From Dictyoglomus thermophilum H-6-12 (GTDB lineage Bacteria; Dictyoglomota; Dictyoglomia; Dictyoglomales; Dictyoglomaceae), in the NCBI RefSeq assembly GCF_000020965.1, contig NC_011297.1, forward strand, positions 62,001 through 126,000: 64,000 nt of DNA, given 5' to 3'. Below, in pieces: positions 35,561 through 44,323 of the stretch. A program made the translations under genes and the position numbers. How positions within the stretch are numbered: the first letter of the stretch is position 1; every line of letters begins with the position of its first letter. The notes below the pieces were generated by a model. The model did no database searches and was not told the DNA's origin. It saw only the letters and a list, made by a program, of their open reading frames with translations.

Positions 35561-35703
35561 TCTCCATTTTTACTACTTTTTGACAAGTTTTAAATTTTTT
35601 TAAAATTTACCTCATTTATTTTGTCTTTTGGTGTATTTATTTAGTTGATAAAGTTTTATTTTTAATTTAACTTTAAATTACAAGTTTCAAGGAGGAAAAG
35701 AAC

Positions 35704-36165
35704 ATGGATTTAAAGGATATGATTTCAGTGAACAGAATAAAGGTTAACGTTGAGGTTAAGAATTGGGAGGAAAGTATAGAAAAGGTTGGAGAATTAATGG
35801 TTAAAGATTCTTGTGTATTTCCCTCCTACGTTGAGGCCATGAAGAAGGTTGCAGAGAGTTTGGGACCTTATATAGTAATTACTCCAGGAGTTGCTTTCCC
35901 TCATGCAAGACCAGAGGATGGAGTTATAAAACCCTGTTTTGCAATAATAACTCTTAAAGATCCTGTTAATTTTGGAAATCCTGAAAATGATCCTGTAAAG
36001 ATGGTTATTGCTCTTGCAGCTGTGGATAACTCTCAACATGTTCAGGCTTTAAAAGTCCTTGCAGATATTCTCTCTGATAGGGAAGTTGTGGAGAAAATGA
36101 TGTGTTCCTCTACAGAAGAAGAATTATATGAATATTTAATAAATTATCGACCAAGAGAGGTGTGA
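35704..36165 (+). CDS. PTS EIIA component (fructose/mannitol/ascorbate type)
   Basis: 153 residues of the EIIA-2 family. The phosphoryl-accepting residue is His67 in TPGVAFPHARPEDGV. It receives phosphate from HPr and passes it to the EIIB at 36169. AAGGAGG ribosome site. First gene of a six-cistron PTS unit; the 143-bp upstream gap includes TTGACA at 35580-35585, but I see no convincing -10 at proper spacing. Closest in context to UlaC. Confidence 0.9.
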   Translation: MDLKDMISVNRIKVNVEVKNWEESIEKVGELMVKDSCVFPSYVEAMKKVAESLGPYIVITPGVAFPHARPEDGVIKPCFAIITLKDPVNFGNPENDPVKMVIALAAVDNSQHVQALKVLADILSDREVVEKMMCSSTEEELYEYLINYRPREV

Positions 36166-36168
36166 TCT

Positions 36169-36459
36169 ATGGATAAGAAAAGGATAAAAATTTTAGCTGT
36201 ATGTGGTATGGGACTGGGCAGTTCTCTAGTGTTAAAGATGACTATTGAAAAGGCTTTAAAAGAGTTAGGTCTTGAAGGGGATGTTCAAACTGCTGATATA
36301 GTTACAGCAAAGGGCGCAGGGCTTGATGTAGATGTTATTATAACTTCAAAGGAACTTGCTGAGCAGCTTGGAGAGGTTAAAGTTCCAATTGTAACTGTAA
36401 AAAATTACGTAAATGTAAAAGAATTTGTAGAGGGGTTAAAAAGGGTTCTAAACCTCTAA
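36169..36459 (+). CDS. PTS EIIB component (ascorbate/galactitol type)
   Basis: 96 residues with the phosphocysteine loop at the end of the first strand (LAVCGMGLGSSLVLKM, Cys12), as in UlaB/GatB-type EIIB. It accepts phosphate from EIIA and gives it to the sugar translocated by EIIC. Only 3 bases separate it from the EIIA stop. Confidence 0.9.
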   Translation: MDKKRIKILAVCGMGLGSSLVLKMTIEKALKELGLEGDVQTADIVTAKGAGLDVDVIITSKELAEQLGEVKVPIVTVKNYVNVKEFVEGLKRVLNL

Positions 36460-36490
36460 AGATAAATTTTAAAAGGGGAGGTGTTTTTTT

Positions 36491-37756
36491 GTGGGTTTCT
36501 TAAAATTCATACAAGATATTCTTAGTGTTCCTGCTATTCTTGTAGGTGTTGTGGCTTTTGTAGGGTTAGTTGTGCAAAAGAAAAGTTTTTCTGAAGTAAT
36601 CAGTGGGAGCTTCAAAAGTACTCTTGGTTTCTTAATTCTTTCAGCCGGTGCAGCTACATTAATAGGTTCTCTTAATGCTCTTGGTCCAATGCTTGAAAAA
36701 GGGTTTTCTATAAGAGGAGTTGTCCCCAATAATGAGGCAATTGTAGCTATAGCTCAGAAAACTCTTGGTAGAGAAACTGCTTTAATAATGGTTTTTGGTT
36801 TTTTAGTAAACATATTACTTGCTAGAATAACTCCTTTTAAGTTTATATGGTTAACAGGACATCATAGCTTCTATATGGCATGTTTAATTTCAGCTACCTT
36901 AGGAACTGTAGGACTTTCTGGAGTAGGGCTCATAATAGTAGGATCTATAATTCTTGGGTTAATGCAGGTATTGATGCCAGCTTGGATACATCCTTATATG
37001 AAGAAGGTTACAGGTACAGATGAGATAGCTTTAGGACATTTTGGAACTTTAGGATATTTTGTTTCGGGTTTTGTTGGAAGTCTTGTAGGTAAACCTGAAG
37101 ATAGTACTGAGAATTTATCCTTTCCTAAAAGCTTTGGCTTCTTAAGAGAATCTCTTGTAGCTACAGGATTTGTAATGATTATTGTGTTTATCATTGCTAG
37201 TTTGGCTGCTGGTCCAAGTTATGTAGAAAGCCAGCTTAGTGGAGGGCAGAATTTCTTAGTATATGCAATAGTTCAAGCATTGACTTTTGCAGCTGGTGTA
37301 GGAGTAGTAATTTATGGAGTAAGGATGATTGTGGCAGAAATTGTTCCTGCTTTTAAAGGTATATCAGATAAGATTGTTCCTGAAGCTAAACCAGCTTTAG
37401 ATTGTCCTGTAACTTTTCCCTATGCTCCTAATGCAGTAATAATAGGTTTCATTTTTAGCTTCTTAGGTGGTATATTATCTATGCTAGTTATGCCACTTTT
37501 AGGTTTACCTGTCATAATTCCTGGATTGGTACCTCATTTCTTCGTAGGGGGTACTGCGGGAGTGATAGGTAACGCAACTGGTGGTAAAAAGGGAGCAATG
37601 CTTGGAGCATTTGTTAATGGAATAATCATAAGTTTTGGTGCTGCATTGCTACTACCAGCTCTTGGTAATTTAGGATTTGAGAATACTACATTTGGAGATT
37701 CAGATTTTCAATGGTTAGGTATATTGATTAGTTTAATTGGTAAGATTTTTAAGTAA
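36491..37756 (+). CDS. PTS EIIC permease, UlaA/SgaT (ascorbate-type) family
   Basis: 421 residues and about ten transmembrane segments, resembling UlaA/SgaT: VGLVVQKKSFSEVISG, RGVVPNNEAIVAIAQ, and FKFIWLTGHHSFYMACL near the centre. It imports a sugar-like substrate with phosphorylation. Ascorbate is the known substrate of the family, but in an anaerobic thermophile another acid or pentose-like compound is possible. GTG start, GGGGAGGTG ribosome site. A terminator-like hairpin follows. Confidence 0.9.
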   Translation: MGFLKFIQDILSVPAILVGVVAFVGLVVQKKSFSEVISGSFKSTLGFLILSAGAATLIGSLNALGPMLEKGFSIRGVVPNNEAIVAIAQKTLGRETALIMVFGFLVNILLARITPFKFIWLTGHHSFYMACLISATLGTVGLSGVGLIIVGSIILGLMQVLMPAWIHPYMKKVTGTDEIALGHFGTLGYFVSGFVGSLVGKPEDSTENLSFPKSFGFLRESLVATGFVMIIVFIIASLAAGPSYVESQLSGGQNFLVYAIVQALTFAAGVGVVIYGVRMIVAEIVPAFKGISDKIVPEAKPALDCPVTFPYAPNAVIIGFIFSFLGGILSMLVMPLLGLPVIIPGLVPHFFVGGTAGVIGNATGGKKGAMLGAFVNGIIISFGAALLLPALGNLGFENTTFGDSDFQWLGILISLIGKIFK

Positions 37757-37773
37757 TATAATTTAAAATTCCT

Positions 37774-37803
37774 AAGGGGGGGATTTTCGAATTCCCCCCT
37801 TTT
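37774..37803 (+). terminator. Intra-operon terminator or attenuator between EIIC and HPr
   Basis: A G-run/C-run hairpin (AAGGGGGG, ATT, TTCG loop, AATT, CCCCCC) is followed by TTTT. It lies between the EIIC stop and the HPr ribosome site, so it may partly end transcription and lower HPr/EI expression, or mark a second promoter. Confidence 0.75.
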
Positions 37804-37822
37804 GAGTTTAAGGAGGGATTAT

Positions 37823-38092
37823 ATGATTGTAGAAAAATTAACTATAAAGAATAAAACAGGACTTCATGCAAGGCCTGCTACTTTGTTTGTAGAGACTGCT
37901 AAAAAATTTAAATCAAAAATTTTAGTAGAAAAGGAAGGGAAAAAAGTAGATGCTAAAAGTTTAATAGGTATATTATCCTTAGGGGTGGAGCAAGGCCAAG
38001 ATATAGTTATTCATGTGGAAGGACCTGACGAAAAAGAGGCTTTTGAAGAGCTCAAGAGAATGATAGATTCTGGCCTTGGTGAGGGAGAGTAG
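37823..38092 (+). CDS. ptsH: Phosphocarrier protein HPr
   Basis: 89 residues. The active His15 (TGLHARPA) takes phosphate from EI; Ser46 (DAKSLIGILSLG) is the site used by HPr kinase in Firmicutes-like regulation and is kept here. The ATG at 37823 was chosen because AAGGAGGG lies just upstream; an earlier TTG has no ribosome site. General PTS protein, translated just before EI with 4 bases between. Confidence 0.94.
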   Translation: MIVEKLTIKNKTGLHARPATLFVETAKKFKSKILVEKEGKKVDAKSLIGILSLGVEQGQDIVIHVEGPDEKEAFEELKRMIDSGLGEGE

Positions 38093-38096
38093 TTTT

Positions 38097-39719
38097 ATGG
38101 GTATTGTTTTAAAAGGTATTGGAATAGGTAATAAAATCTCTATTGGAAAAGTTTTTTTATACAATAAAGAAAAAATAGAATTTTCACAAGAAAAAGACGA
38201 ACTTCCTTTCGAGATAAAAATTAGACAATTAGAAGAATCAATAGAGGATGTTAGGAGAGAATTAGAAGAACTTTATAAGAGTATAAAAGAGACTTTTCCT
38301 AGAGAAGCAGAGATTTTCCTTTTTCATAAAGGTATATTAGAGGATGAGTATGTAATTGAAAAAATTAAATCTTATTTAGCTGAGGGTTACTCTTTAGTTT
38401 ATTCTATAGAGAGGGCCTTTAATGAGATAAAGAGTGAGTTTGAAGGAATGGAACAAGAACTTTTTAGGGAGAGAGCTAAAGACATTGAAGATGTTGAGGA
38501 AAGATTGTTAAAAAAAATTCTAAATATAAACACTTCTAGTTTATCAAGTTTACCTTATCCTTGTATTGTTGTAGCTAAAGATCTGACTCCTTCGGATACA
38601 GCTAATTTAGATTTTATAAATCTTTTAGGATTTGTAACAGAGGAGGGAAGTATAACTTCCCATACGGCTATACTTGCTCAGGTTTTCAATATTCCTGCTG
38701 TTGTTGGAGTTAGAGGGATAATTGATCAGGTAAAAAAAGCCGAAGAAATTATAATTGATAGCGGTGAGGGTTTAGTAATATTAAATCCTACGGAAGAAGA
38801 AAAGCACTTTTATTCTATTAAAAAAGATGAAAAAGATAAAATTTCTCGAGAATTAATAAAATTTAGAGATCTTCCTGCAATTACATCTAAAGGTAGAAGG
38901 ATTAAAGTTTTTGCGAATATTGGTAGTGAAAAAGAGGCAGAGATTGCTATAAATATGGGAGCTGAGGGTATTGGGCTTTTTAGGACCGAATTTATTTTTT
39001 TAGACAGAAATGATCCACCTTCCGAGGAAGAACAGTTTAGAATATATAAAAGAGTAGCTGAAATTTTTAAGGATAAACCTGTCATAATTAGAACTCTTGA
39101 TATAGGAGGAGATAAAGAAATACCTTATTTGAAATTAGAAAAAGAGAAAAATCCCTTCTTAGGAGTAAGAGGACTTAGACTTTGTTTGTTAGAGAGAGAA
39201 CTTTTTAAAGTTCAGTTGAGAGCTATATTAAGAGCATCAGTATTTGGCAATATTTGGATAATGTATCCGATGGTTGCTATAAAAGAGGAAGTAGAGGAAG
39301 CTAACAAGATATTAGAGGAAGTTAAACAAGAATTTGAAAATGAGGGTAAAACCTTTGTAAGGAATATTAAGGTAGGTATTATGGTAGAGATTCCTTCCAT
39401 AGCTCTATCTCTTGAAGAGGTTATAGATATTATTGATTTTGTAAGTATTGGGTCTAATGATCTTATACAGTACACTTTTGCTGCCGATAGGACAAACGAA
39501 AAATTAAGATATTTATACATTCCCAATCATAGGGCAGTGGTTAGTTTAATTAAGAATGTTGTAGATGTTTGTCATAAGTTTGGTAAGGAGGTGGGGGTTT
39601 GCGGAGAAATTGCAGGGGATGAAGAATATGTTCCTCTCCTTGTTGATTTAGGGGTAGATGAGCTTAGTATGGCTCCTTCCAAGATACCTGTGATAAAAAA
39701 GAAGATAATAGAATTATAG
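38097..39719 (+). CDS. ptsI: PTS enzyme I (phosphoenolpyruvate-protein phosphotransferase)
   Basis: 540 residues, slightly below the usual 570. His189 in GSITSHTAILAQ is the phospho-acceptor. The C-terminal PEP-binding TIM barrel has GIGLFRTEF, LDIGGDKEIPY and SNDLIQYTFAADR, with the conserved Cys in VGVCGEIAGD. It starts the phosphate relay PEP-EI-HPr-EIIA-EIIB-sugar. Start ATG 38097 placed by GAGGGAGAG. Finding HPr and EI inside the only sugar PTS cluster seen suggests a single dedicated system. Confidence 0.94.
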   Translation: MGIVLKGIGIGNKISIGKVFLYNKEKIEFSQEKDELPFEIKIRQLEESIEDVRRELEELYKSIKETFPREAEIFLFHKGILEDEYVIEKIKSYLAEGYSLVYSIERAFNEIKSEFEGMEQELFRERAKDIEDVEERLLKKILNINTSSLSSLPYPCIVVAKDLTPSDTANLDFINLLGFVTEEGSITSHTAILAQVFNIPAVVGVRGIIDQVKKAEEIIIDSGEGLVILNPTEEEKHFYSIKKDEKDKISRELIKFRDLPAITSKGRRIKVFANIGSEKEAEIAINMGAEGIGLFRTEFIFLDRNDPPSEEEQFRIYKRVAEIFKDKPVIIRTLDIGGDKEIPYLKLEKEKNPFLGVRGLRLCLLERELFKVQLRAILRASVFGNIWIMYPMVAIKEEVEEANKILEEVKQEFENEGKTFVRNIKVGIMVEIPSIALSLEEVIDIIDFVSIGSNDLIQYTFAADRTNEKLRYLYIPNHRAVVSLIKNVVDVCHKFGKEVGVCGEIAGDEEYVPLLVDLGVDELSMAPSKIPVIKKKIIEL

Positions 39720-39766
39720 TAATATAAAATGTTTTTTTATATAAAAATTTAAGTTTTTTATATTCC

Positions 39767-39815
39767 TTGCTTTTTCTCCAACTTTTTATTATAATTTTTA
39801 GCCGAACGACGTTCG
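39767..39815 (+). promoter_or_regulatory. Promoter and TetR-type operator of the efflux operon
   Basis: TTGCTT (39767-39772), 17 bases, TATAAT (39790-39795), then a 13-base perfect palindrome CGAACG-A-CGTTCG (39803-39815) at the expected transcription start. This is the classic layout for a self-repressing TetR gene. Confidence 0.8.
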
Positions 39816-39838
39816 CTCAAAAATAAGGAGTGGTTGAG

Positions 39839-40426
39839 ATGAGAATAAGTAAGGATCCTGAAGTAAGGAGACAAGAATTAGTTGAGACTGCATTAAAATT
39901 GTTCTTAACCAAAGGTTATGAGAACACTTCTGTAAGGGATATTTTGAGAGAGATAAAAGGTTCTCCTGGTATGTTTTATTATTACTTTTCCTCCAAAGAG
40001 GAGATCTTTGAGGAGGCTATAAAGTATTATGTAGAGAACTATATAAAAGAGCTCTCTCATATTTTTAAGGATGAAAATTTATCTCTCCAAGAGAAATATC
40101 AAAAAGTAGTCAATGCAGTGGTAAAGGCCTTTGAGGATATGAAATCTCTCTCTGATATTTATTACAGCCCTCAATATTTTCCTTTAAGGGTTAAGATATC
40201 TTTTAGAATTCTCGATAGTTTACAGGAATCATTTAGAGAGTTAATAGATAAGATTAAAAAAGATAAGAATCTTGATTCTCAAAGGGCTGCTACTTTTATT
40301 CTTTATGGAGTGTATGGATTATTGCATAAAGATGCAGAAAAGTTAGGAGAACCTAAAGTTATTCAAAATATAATGGATTTTATTCTTGATGTTACGAGTA
40401 AAGTTTTAGGATTGACAAAGGTTTAG
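39839..40426 (+). CDS. TetR/AcrR-family repressor of the MMPL operon
   Basis: 195 residues. Helix-turn-helix around TSVRDILREIKGSPGMFYYY (residues 30-49), helical C-terminal ligand domain. The ATG at 39839 was chosen from AAGGAG 8 bases before; the GTG at 39830 overlaps that site. It precedes the MMPL transporter in the same operon and likely represses it through the palindrome at 39803-39815. Confidence 0.88.
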   Translation: MRISKDPEVRRQELVETALKLFLTKGYENTSVRDILREIKGSPGMFYYYFSSKEEIFEEAIKYYVENYIKELSHIFKDENLSLQEKYQKVVNAVVKAFEDMKSLSDIYYSPQYFPLRVKISFRILDSLQESFRELIDKIKKDKNLDSQRAATFILYGVYGLLHKDAEKLGEPKVIQNIMDFILDVTSKVLGLTKV

Positions 40427-40444
40427 GTGGGATGGTGATGGCAC

Positions 40445-42496
40445 ATGAAGAGGATTTATCTTTGGGCATTTAGGCATTCTAAGCTTGTTATTCTATTCTC
40501 CTTAGCTTTGTTTGCTTTTTCTCTGTATCTTACTTTAAATTTAAAAGTTAACTATGACTTATATTCTCTTCTTCCTCAGGATTTGTCATCGGTAAAAGCT
40601 TTAAATACTTTAAGAAATGTTTTCAAATTAGGTGAAGAAGGTTATATATTAATTCCTTTTAAGGATCCAAAAGAAGTAGACGAGTTTAAAAACAAAATTG
40701 CAAGAATAGAGGGAGTCTCTAAAGTTTCATGGATATCTGATTATCAAGATATTTTTCTTCCTGAATATTTTTGGAGCGAGAATTTAAAAGAAAAATTTAT
40801 AAAAGATGGGTATACTTTTTTAAAGGTTGACTTCTTGGAATCTTCTCAAAGCCCTCTTACTAAGAAAGCCTCTCAAGAGATAAGAAAAATTCTTCCTAAG
40901 GGTGCCTATTTCACAGGAAACGTTGCTATAGCTGAGGATTTAAGTAATTTAACTCAGAGAGAGACTGCGAAGTATCTTTTAATTGGAAGTATATTTGTAA
41001 TAATATTTTTGTTTTTTCTTTTGCCTTCTATGTATGTGCCTATTCTTATTTACTATAATATTTTCCTTGCCATTTTAGTGAACACTGCTATTTCTACTCT
41101 TATAGGACAAGAGATAAGTTTTTTGACAAGGATGCTTGTTAGCATTCTTCAGATGGGTGTTACTATGGATTATGCTATTTTTCTATATCACAGATATGAA
41201 GAAGAAGCAAAGAATCATAGCAGAGAAGAGGCTGGTTGGATTGCTGTAAAGACTACTGCTACAAGTATTATTGCAAGTGCAGGAACGACTATAGCAGGAT
41301 TTCTTGCTATGACTCAGATGAAGTTTGGCCTTGGAAGAGATATGGGATTTATTCTTGCAAGAGGAGTTTTAATATCTCTTATTTTTTCTCTAACTATTTT
41401 ACCTGTTCTCTTTTATCATTTTTATAATAAGTGGGCAAATGCTAAGAGATGGGTTTTAAGACTTTCTGGAGAAAGGCTTTTTAATTTTATAGTAAAGGCA
41501 AGACCAGTAATTTTTGCCATGTTTATTGTTGGTGTATTAGCCATTCTTTTAGCTCCTAGATTTCCCATGGATTATAAGCTTTTGAGAGGTTTTCCAGAAA
41601 ATGTCTCCTCTATGGTAGGCCAGAGAAAAATGGAAGAAATATTTGAAAAGAAATCTACTATTTTCCTTGTGGGACAAGAAACTCCAAAGAATTGGCAAGA
41701 AATTTTAAAAATCTTAAAGAATGAAAATAATATTACAGGAATTATTGGATACTACGATATGGTAGATCCTCTTTTACCTGAATATATGGTGCCCGAAAAT
41801 GTAGTTAAGAACTTTTTTAAGGATGGTTTGTCTTACATGGCTTTGGATACAAAGTTTGAATATGGCACTTCAGACTCTTACAAATTTGTAGAGGGTTTGA
41901 GGGAAAATATTGAGAAAAAATATAACGTGAAAATTACTGGAGTTCCTGTTTTAAATTATGATTTAAGAAATGTTACCACTAATGATCTTAACAGAGTAAA
42001 CTTATTATCTATTTTGGCCATATTCCTTATAATTGCTCTATCCTTCTTATCTGTTCCTGTGCCTTTTCTTTTGGTGTTAGTTATTGAGATGGCTATTACT
42101 GTTAACCTTCTTATAGATTATCTTACCTATGGATTTGTGTTTTTCTCGTCCAATTTGTTTATAGGTGCAATTCAGCTTGGAGCTACCATAGATTATGCAG
42201 TACTACTTACTTCTAGATATCTTGAGGCAAAGAGTAAGGGTTTTGATAAGGCTTCAGCGGCACATTTTGCCTTTGAGGGTATAAACAGTATCTTAACCAG
42301 TGCAGGTACCATGTTCTTTATAGCACTACCTTTAGGAATTTTTTCAGAGATCTTTATGGCACAAAATCTTGCTATGCTTGTGAGTAGGGGCGCAATAATA
42401 AGTGTACTTTTTGTTACAATGTTTATTATTCCCCTGCTTGTTACCTTTGATCCTATTATTGAAAAGTTAACCTTTATTAGGAAGGAGGGAAAATAA
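40445..42496 (+). CDS. RND/MMPL-family membrane transporter
   Basis: 683 residues: two repeats of one helix, a large extracellular loop and five helices, as in MMPL/RND exporters. Conserved spots include MGVTMDYAIFLYHRYEEE (near 242) and the matching LGATIDYAVLLTSRYLEA in the second half. It probably exports lipids or toxic compounds by proton-motive force. Its stop codon overlaps the start of the exported partner gene by one base. Confidence 0.88.
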   Translation: MKRIYLWAFRHSKLVILFSLALFAFSLYLTLNLKVNYDLYSLLPQDLSSVKALNTLRNVFKLGEEGYILIPFKDPKEVDEFKNKIARIEGVSKVSWISDYQDIFLPEYFWSENLKEKFIKDGYTFLKVDFLESSQSPLTKKASQEIRKILPKGAYFTGNVAIAEDLSNLTQRETAKYLLIGSIFVIIFLFFLLPSMYVPILIYYNIFLAILVNTAISTLIGQEISFLTRMLVSILQMGVTMDYAIFLYHRYEEEAKNHSREEAGWIAVKTTATSIIASAGTTIAGFLAMTQMKFGLGRDMGFILARGVLISLIFSLTILPVLFYHFYNKWANAKRWVLRLSGERLFNFIVKARPVIFAMFIVGVLAILLAPRFPMDYKLLRGFPENVSSMVGQRKMEEIFEKKSTIFLVGQETPKNWQEILKILKNENNITGIIGYYDMVDPLLPEYMVPENVVKNFFKDGLSYMALDTKFEYGTSDSYKFVEGLRENIEKKYNVKITGVPVLNYDLRNVTTNDLNRVNLLSILAIFLIIALSFLSVPVPFLLVLVIEMAITVNLLIDYLTYGFVFFSSNLFIGAIQLGATIDYAVLLTSRYLEAKSKGFDKASAAHFAFEGINSILTSAGTMFFIALPLGIFSEIFMAQNLAMLVSRGAIISVLFVTMFIIPLLVTFDPIIEKLTFIRKEGK

Positions 42497-43845
42497 TGAA
42501 AAAAAGGATAGTTATTTTAGGACTTATATTTATAATACTTTTAGGGCTTTCCTTTGGAAGTTCTTTAAAGGTTAAAAATGATGAGACTATTTATGTTCTT
42601 TTAGATTATGATGGAAAAATAAAAAGGATGGATCTTGTTAATTGGATTGAAGTGCAAGGACAAGGAAATTTTAAAGTAGTAAAGGATGCAAAGTATATTA
42701 AAAATCCCGATCTCTATTCTGAAGGAGTAAAGATGGATTTTACAGGAGATAAACTAAGTTTTTATGGTAATGTCAAAGAAGTTAAAAATATTTATTACAA
42801 GGCAGAGGTTAATAAAAAGCTTCCTTTAGAATTTAAGATCACTTATAAGTATAATGGAAAAGTCTCAAATCCTAAAGAATTCTTAGGAAAATCAGGAAAT
42901 TTAGACATTGAAGTATATATTAAGCCGCTGGAAGATATACCTTTTAGAATTGTAATGTCTACAGAATTTTCTTCTGATGATTTTATTTTAAGAAATCCTG
43001 AAGATTTTATGGTGATGGTGCTGGGTAAAACAGTAAGAGTTACAGGTTTTACCTATCCTATACCTGATGCAAAGATGACTTTATCTTTAAGAAGTAATAA
43101 ATTGAAGGTTCCGGATATCACCTTTACTGCCCTTCCATCTCTTCCTCCTGTAGATCTTTCTATGGGACAAAAATTAAAGGAGTTTTACAATGGGTTAGAT
43201 GGATTTCTCATGCTAAATCAGGCTCATCAGAAGATATTAAAGGGGATATTGGATGGTCTTGAGAAAAATACTCCATCTGTGCCTCAGGAATTTCTTACTC
43301 TTCCTTTTATTTTATTGTCTTACCAAAATAAGGCTTATTTTATCTCAGAGAATTTAAAGACTTATCCTAAGAGTTTTAATAATCTTTATGAGTTTATAAA
43401 GAGTAAAGCAGAAAATAGCAATGACGAAGATTGGAAGAAAGCCTTAGATCTCGCTAATGATGTAAAGAAAGAGGTAGAAGAAAATACTCTCTCTGAAGAT
43501 ATTAAAAAGATTGGAGATTTTATAGGAGATTTGAACTTCCAAAGTAGAAAAGCCATGGATCTTTTGAGTACATCTCTTGAAGGGTTACAAAAGATGGAAG
43601 ATTTATTAAATACCATGCTTTATGGAGGAGAGATTGAGGGTAAGAAACTTCCAGGACTTGTAGATGTGGAAAAGGATATGAAAAAAGCAAAGGACACTTT
43701 AAAGAAAAATGTGGATGAATTAGAAAAAGGGGAAAAGAAGCTTAAGGATTGGGAAAATAAGTTAAAAGATTACACCTTTATAGGAAAAGTTGAGGGAGCA
43801 AGCTCTACTGTAAGATTTTACTTCAAACTAAAAGAGATGAAGTAA
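42496..43845 (+). CDS. Exported protein partnered with the MMPL transporter
   Basis: 449 residues with a signal peptide or anchor (residues 4-21), an all-beta N-terminal half and a long alpha-helical, coiled-coil C-terminal part (about 220-440). Proteins of this shape, starting with ETIYVLLDYDGKIKR and VNWIE, are commonly next to MMPL transporters in Clostridia-like genomes, where they may be periplasmic adaptors (recalled context, function not established). Translationally coupled to the transporter. Confidence 0.65.
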   Translation: MKKRIVILGLIFIILLGLSFGSSLKVKNDETIYVLLDYDGKIKRMDLVNWIEVQGQGNFKVVKDAKYIKNPDLYSEGVKMDFTGDKLSFYGNVKEVKNIYYKAEVNKKLPLEFKITYKYNGKVSNPKEFLGKSGNLDIEVYIKPLEDIPFRIVMSTEFSSDDFILRNPEDFMVMVLGKTVRVTGFTYPIPDAKMTLSLRSNKLKVPDITFTALPSLPPVDLSMGQKLKEFYNGLDGFLMLNQAHQKILKGILDGLEKNTPSVPQEFLTLPFILLSYQNKAYFISENLKTYPKSFNNLYEFIKSKAENSNDEDWKKALDLANDVKKEVEENTLSEDIKKIGDFIGDLNFQSRKAMDLLSTSLEGLQKMEDLLNTMLYGGEIEGKKLPGLVDVEKDMKKAKDTLKKNVDELEKGEKKLKDWENKLKDYTFIGKVEGASSTVRFYFKLKEMK

Positions 43846-43847
43846 AT

Positions 43848-44306
43848 TTATGTTAATATTGCTTTTGAGGAGAGGGTTAATATGGTTACAATAAGGGATG
43901 CTGTAAAAACACCAGAGATGATAGAAACAATGGCTTCTTTTAAGTTTAAACCTAAGACTCTTGCTAAAATTGCTCCTGTAAAGGCTCCTGTTCCAGGAAG
44001 GGGAATTGCTATGAAAACTGCAAGGGAAAATACAATTCCCAAGGAGTATAATTTTAATCTTTTAAGCTTGTTTTTTACAAATTTCTTATAATATTTATTT
44101 AATGGATCTTTGCTGAAAATGTATCTCCTAATTAAGTCAATAGTGTAATATATAATTATGCCCATTAAGGTGTTTCCAATAAAGCTTACAATAAAGCTTT
44201 CGGTAGGGGAAAGTCCATTGTAAATGCCATAAGGGATAGATATTCTACATTCTCCCACAGGAGTCATAGAAAGCAAAAATACTTTTAATAATAACTCTAT
44301 TTTCAT
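43848..44306 (-). CDS. Small multi-drug export family membrane protein
   Basis: 152 residues with about four helices, carrying the family features MTPVGECRISIPYGI and PLPGTGAFTGAILA. The family is named small multi-drug exporter, but its true role is poorly known. Converges with the MMPL partner gene with only two bases between stops, and follows the C45 peptidase gene on the minus strand after 17 bases. Confidence 0.8.
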   Translation of the reverse strand: MKIELLLKVFLLSMTPVGECRISIPYGIYNGLSPTESFIVSFIGNTLMGIIIYYTIDLIRRYIFSKDPLNKYYKKFVKNKLKRLKLYSLGIVFSLAVFIAIPLPGTGAFTGAILARVLGLNLKEAIVSIISGVFTASLIVTILTLSSKAILT

Positions 44307-44323
44307 AGGGAATATTATATTAG

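Noticed and set aside
35580-35606. Promoter before the EIIA gene
   Set aside because: TTGACA is good, but the nearest -10-like hexamer (TAAAAT) is only 15 bases away, and no antiterminator hairpin was recognised, so it was not listed as a feature.
39720-39766. AT-only hairpin after EI as a terminator
   Set aside because: ATATAAAA/TTTTATAT pairing is too weak and common in such AT-rich DNA.
43882-44091. Plus-strand open frame opposite the small exporter gene
   Set aside because: It lies wholly antisense to a gene with clear family motifs and has no ribosome site.
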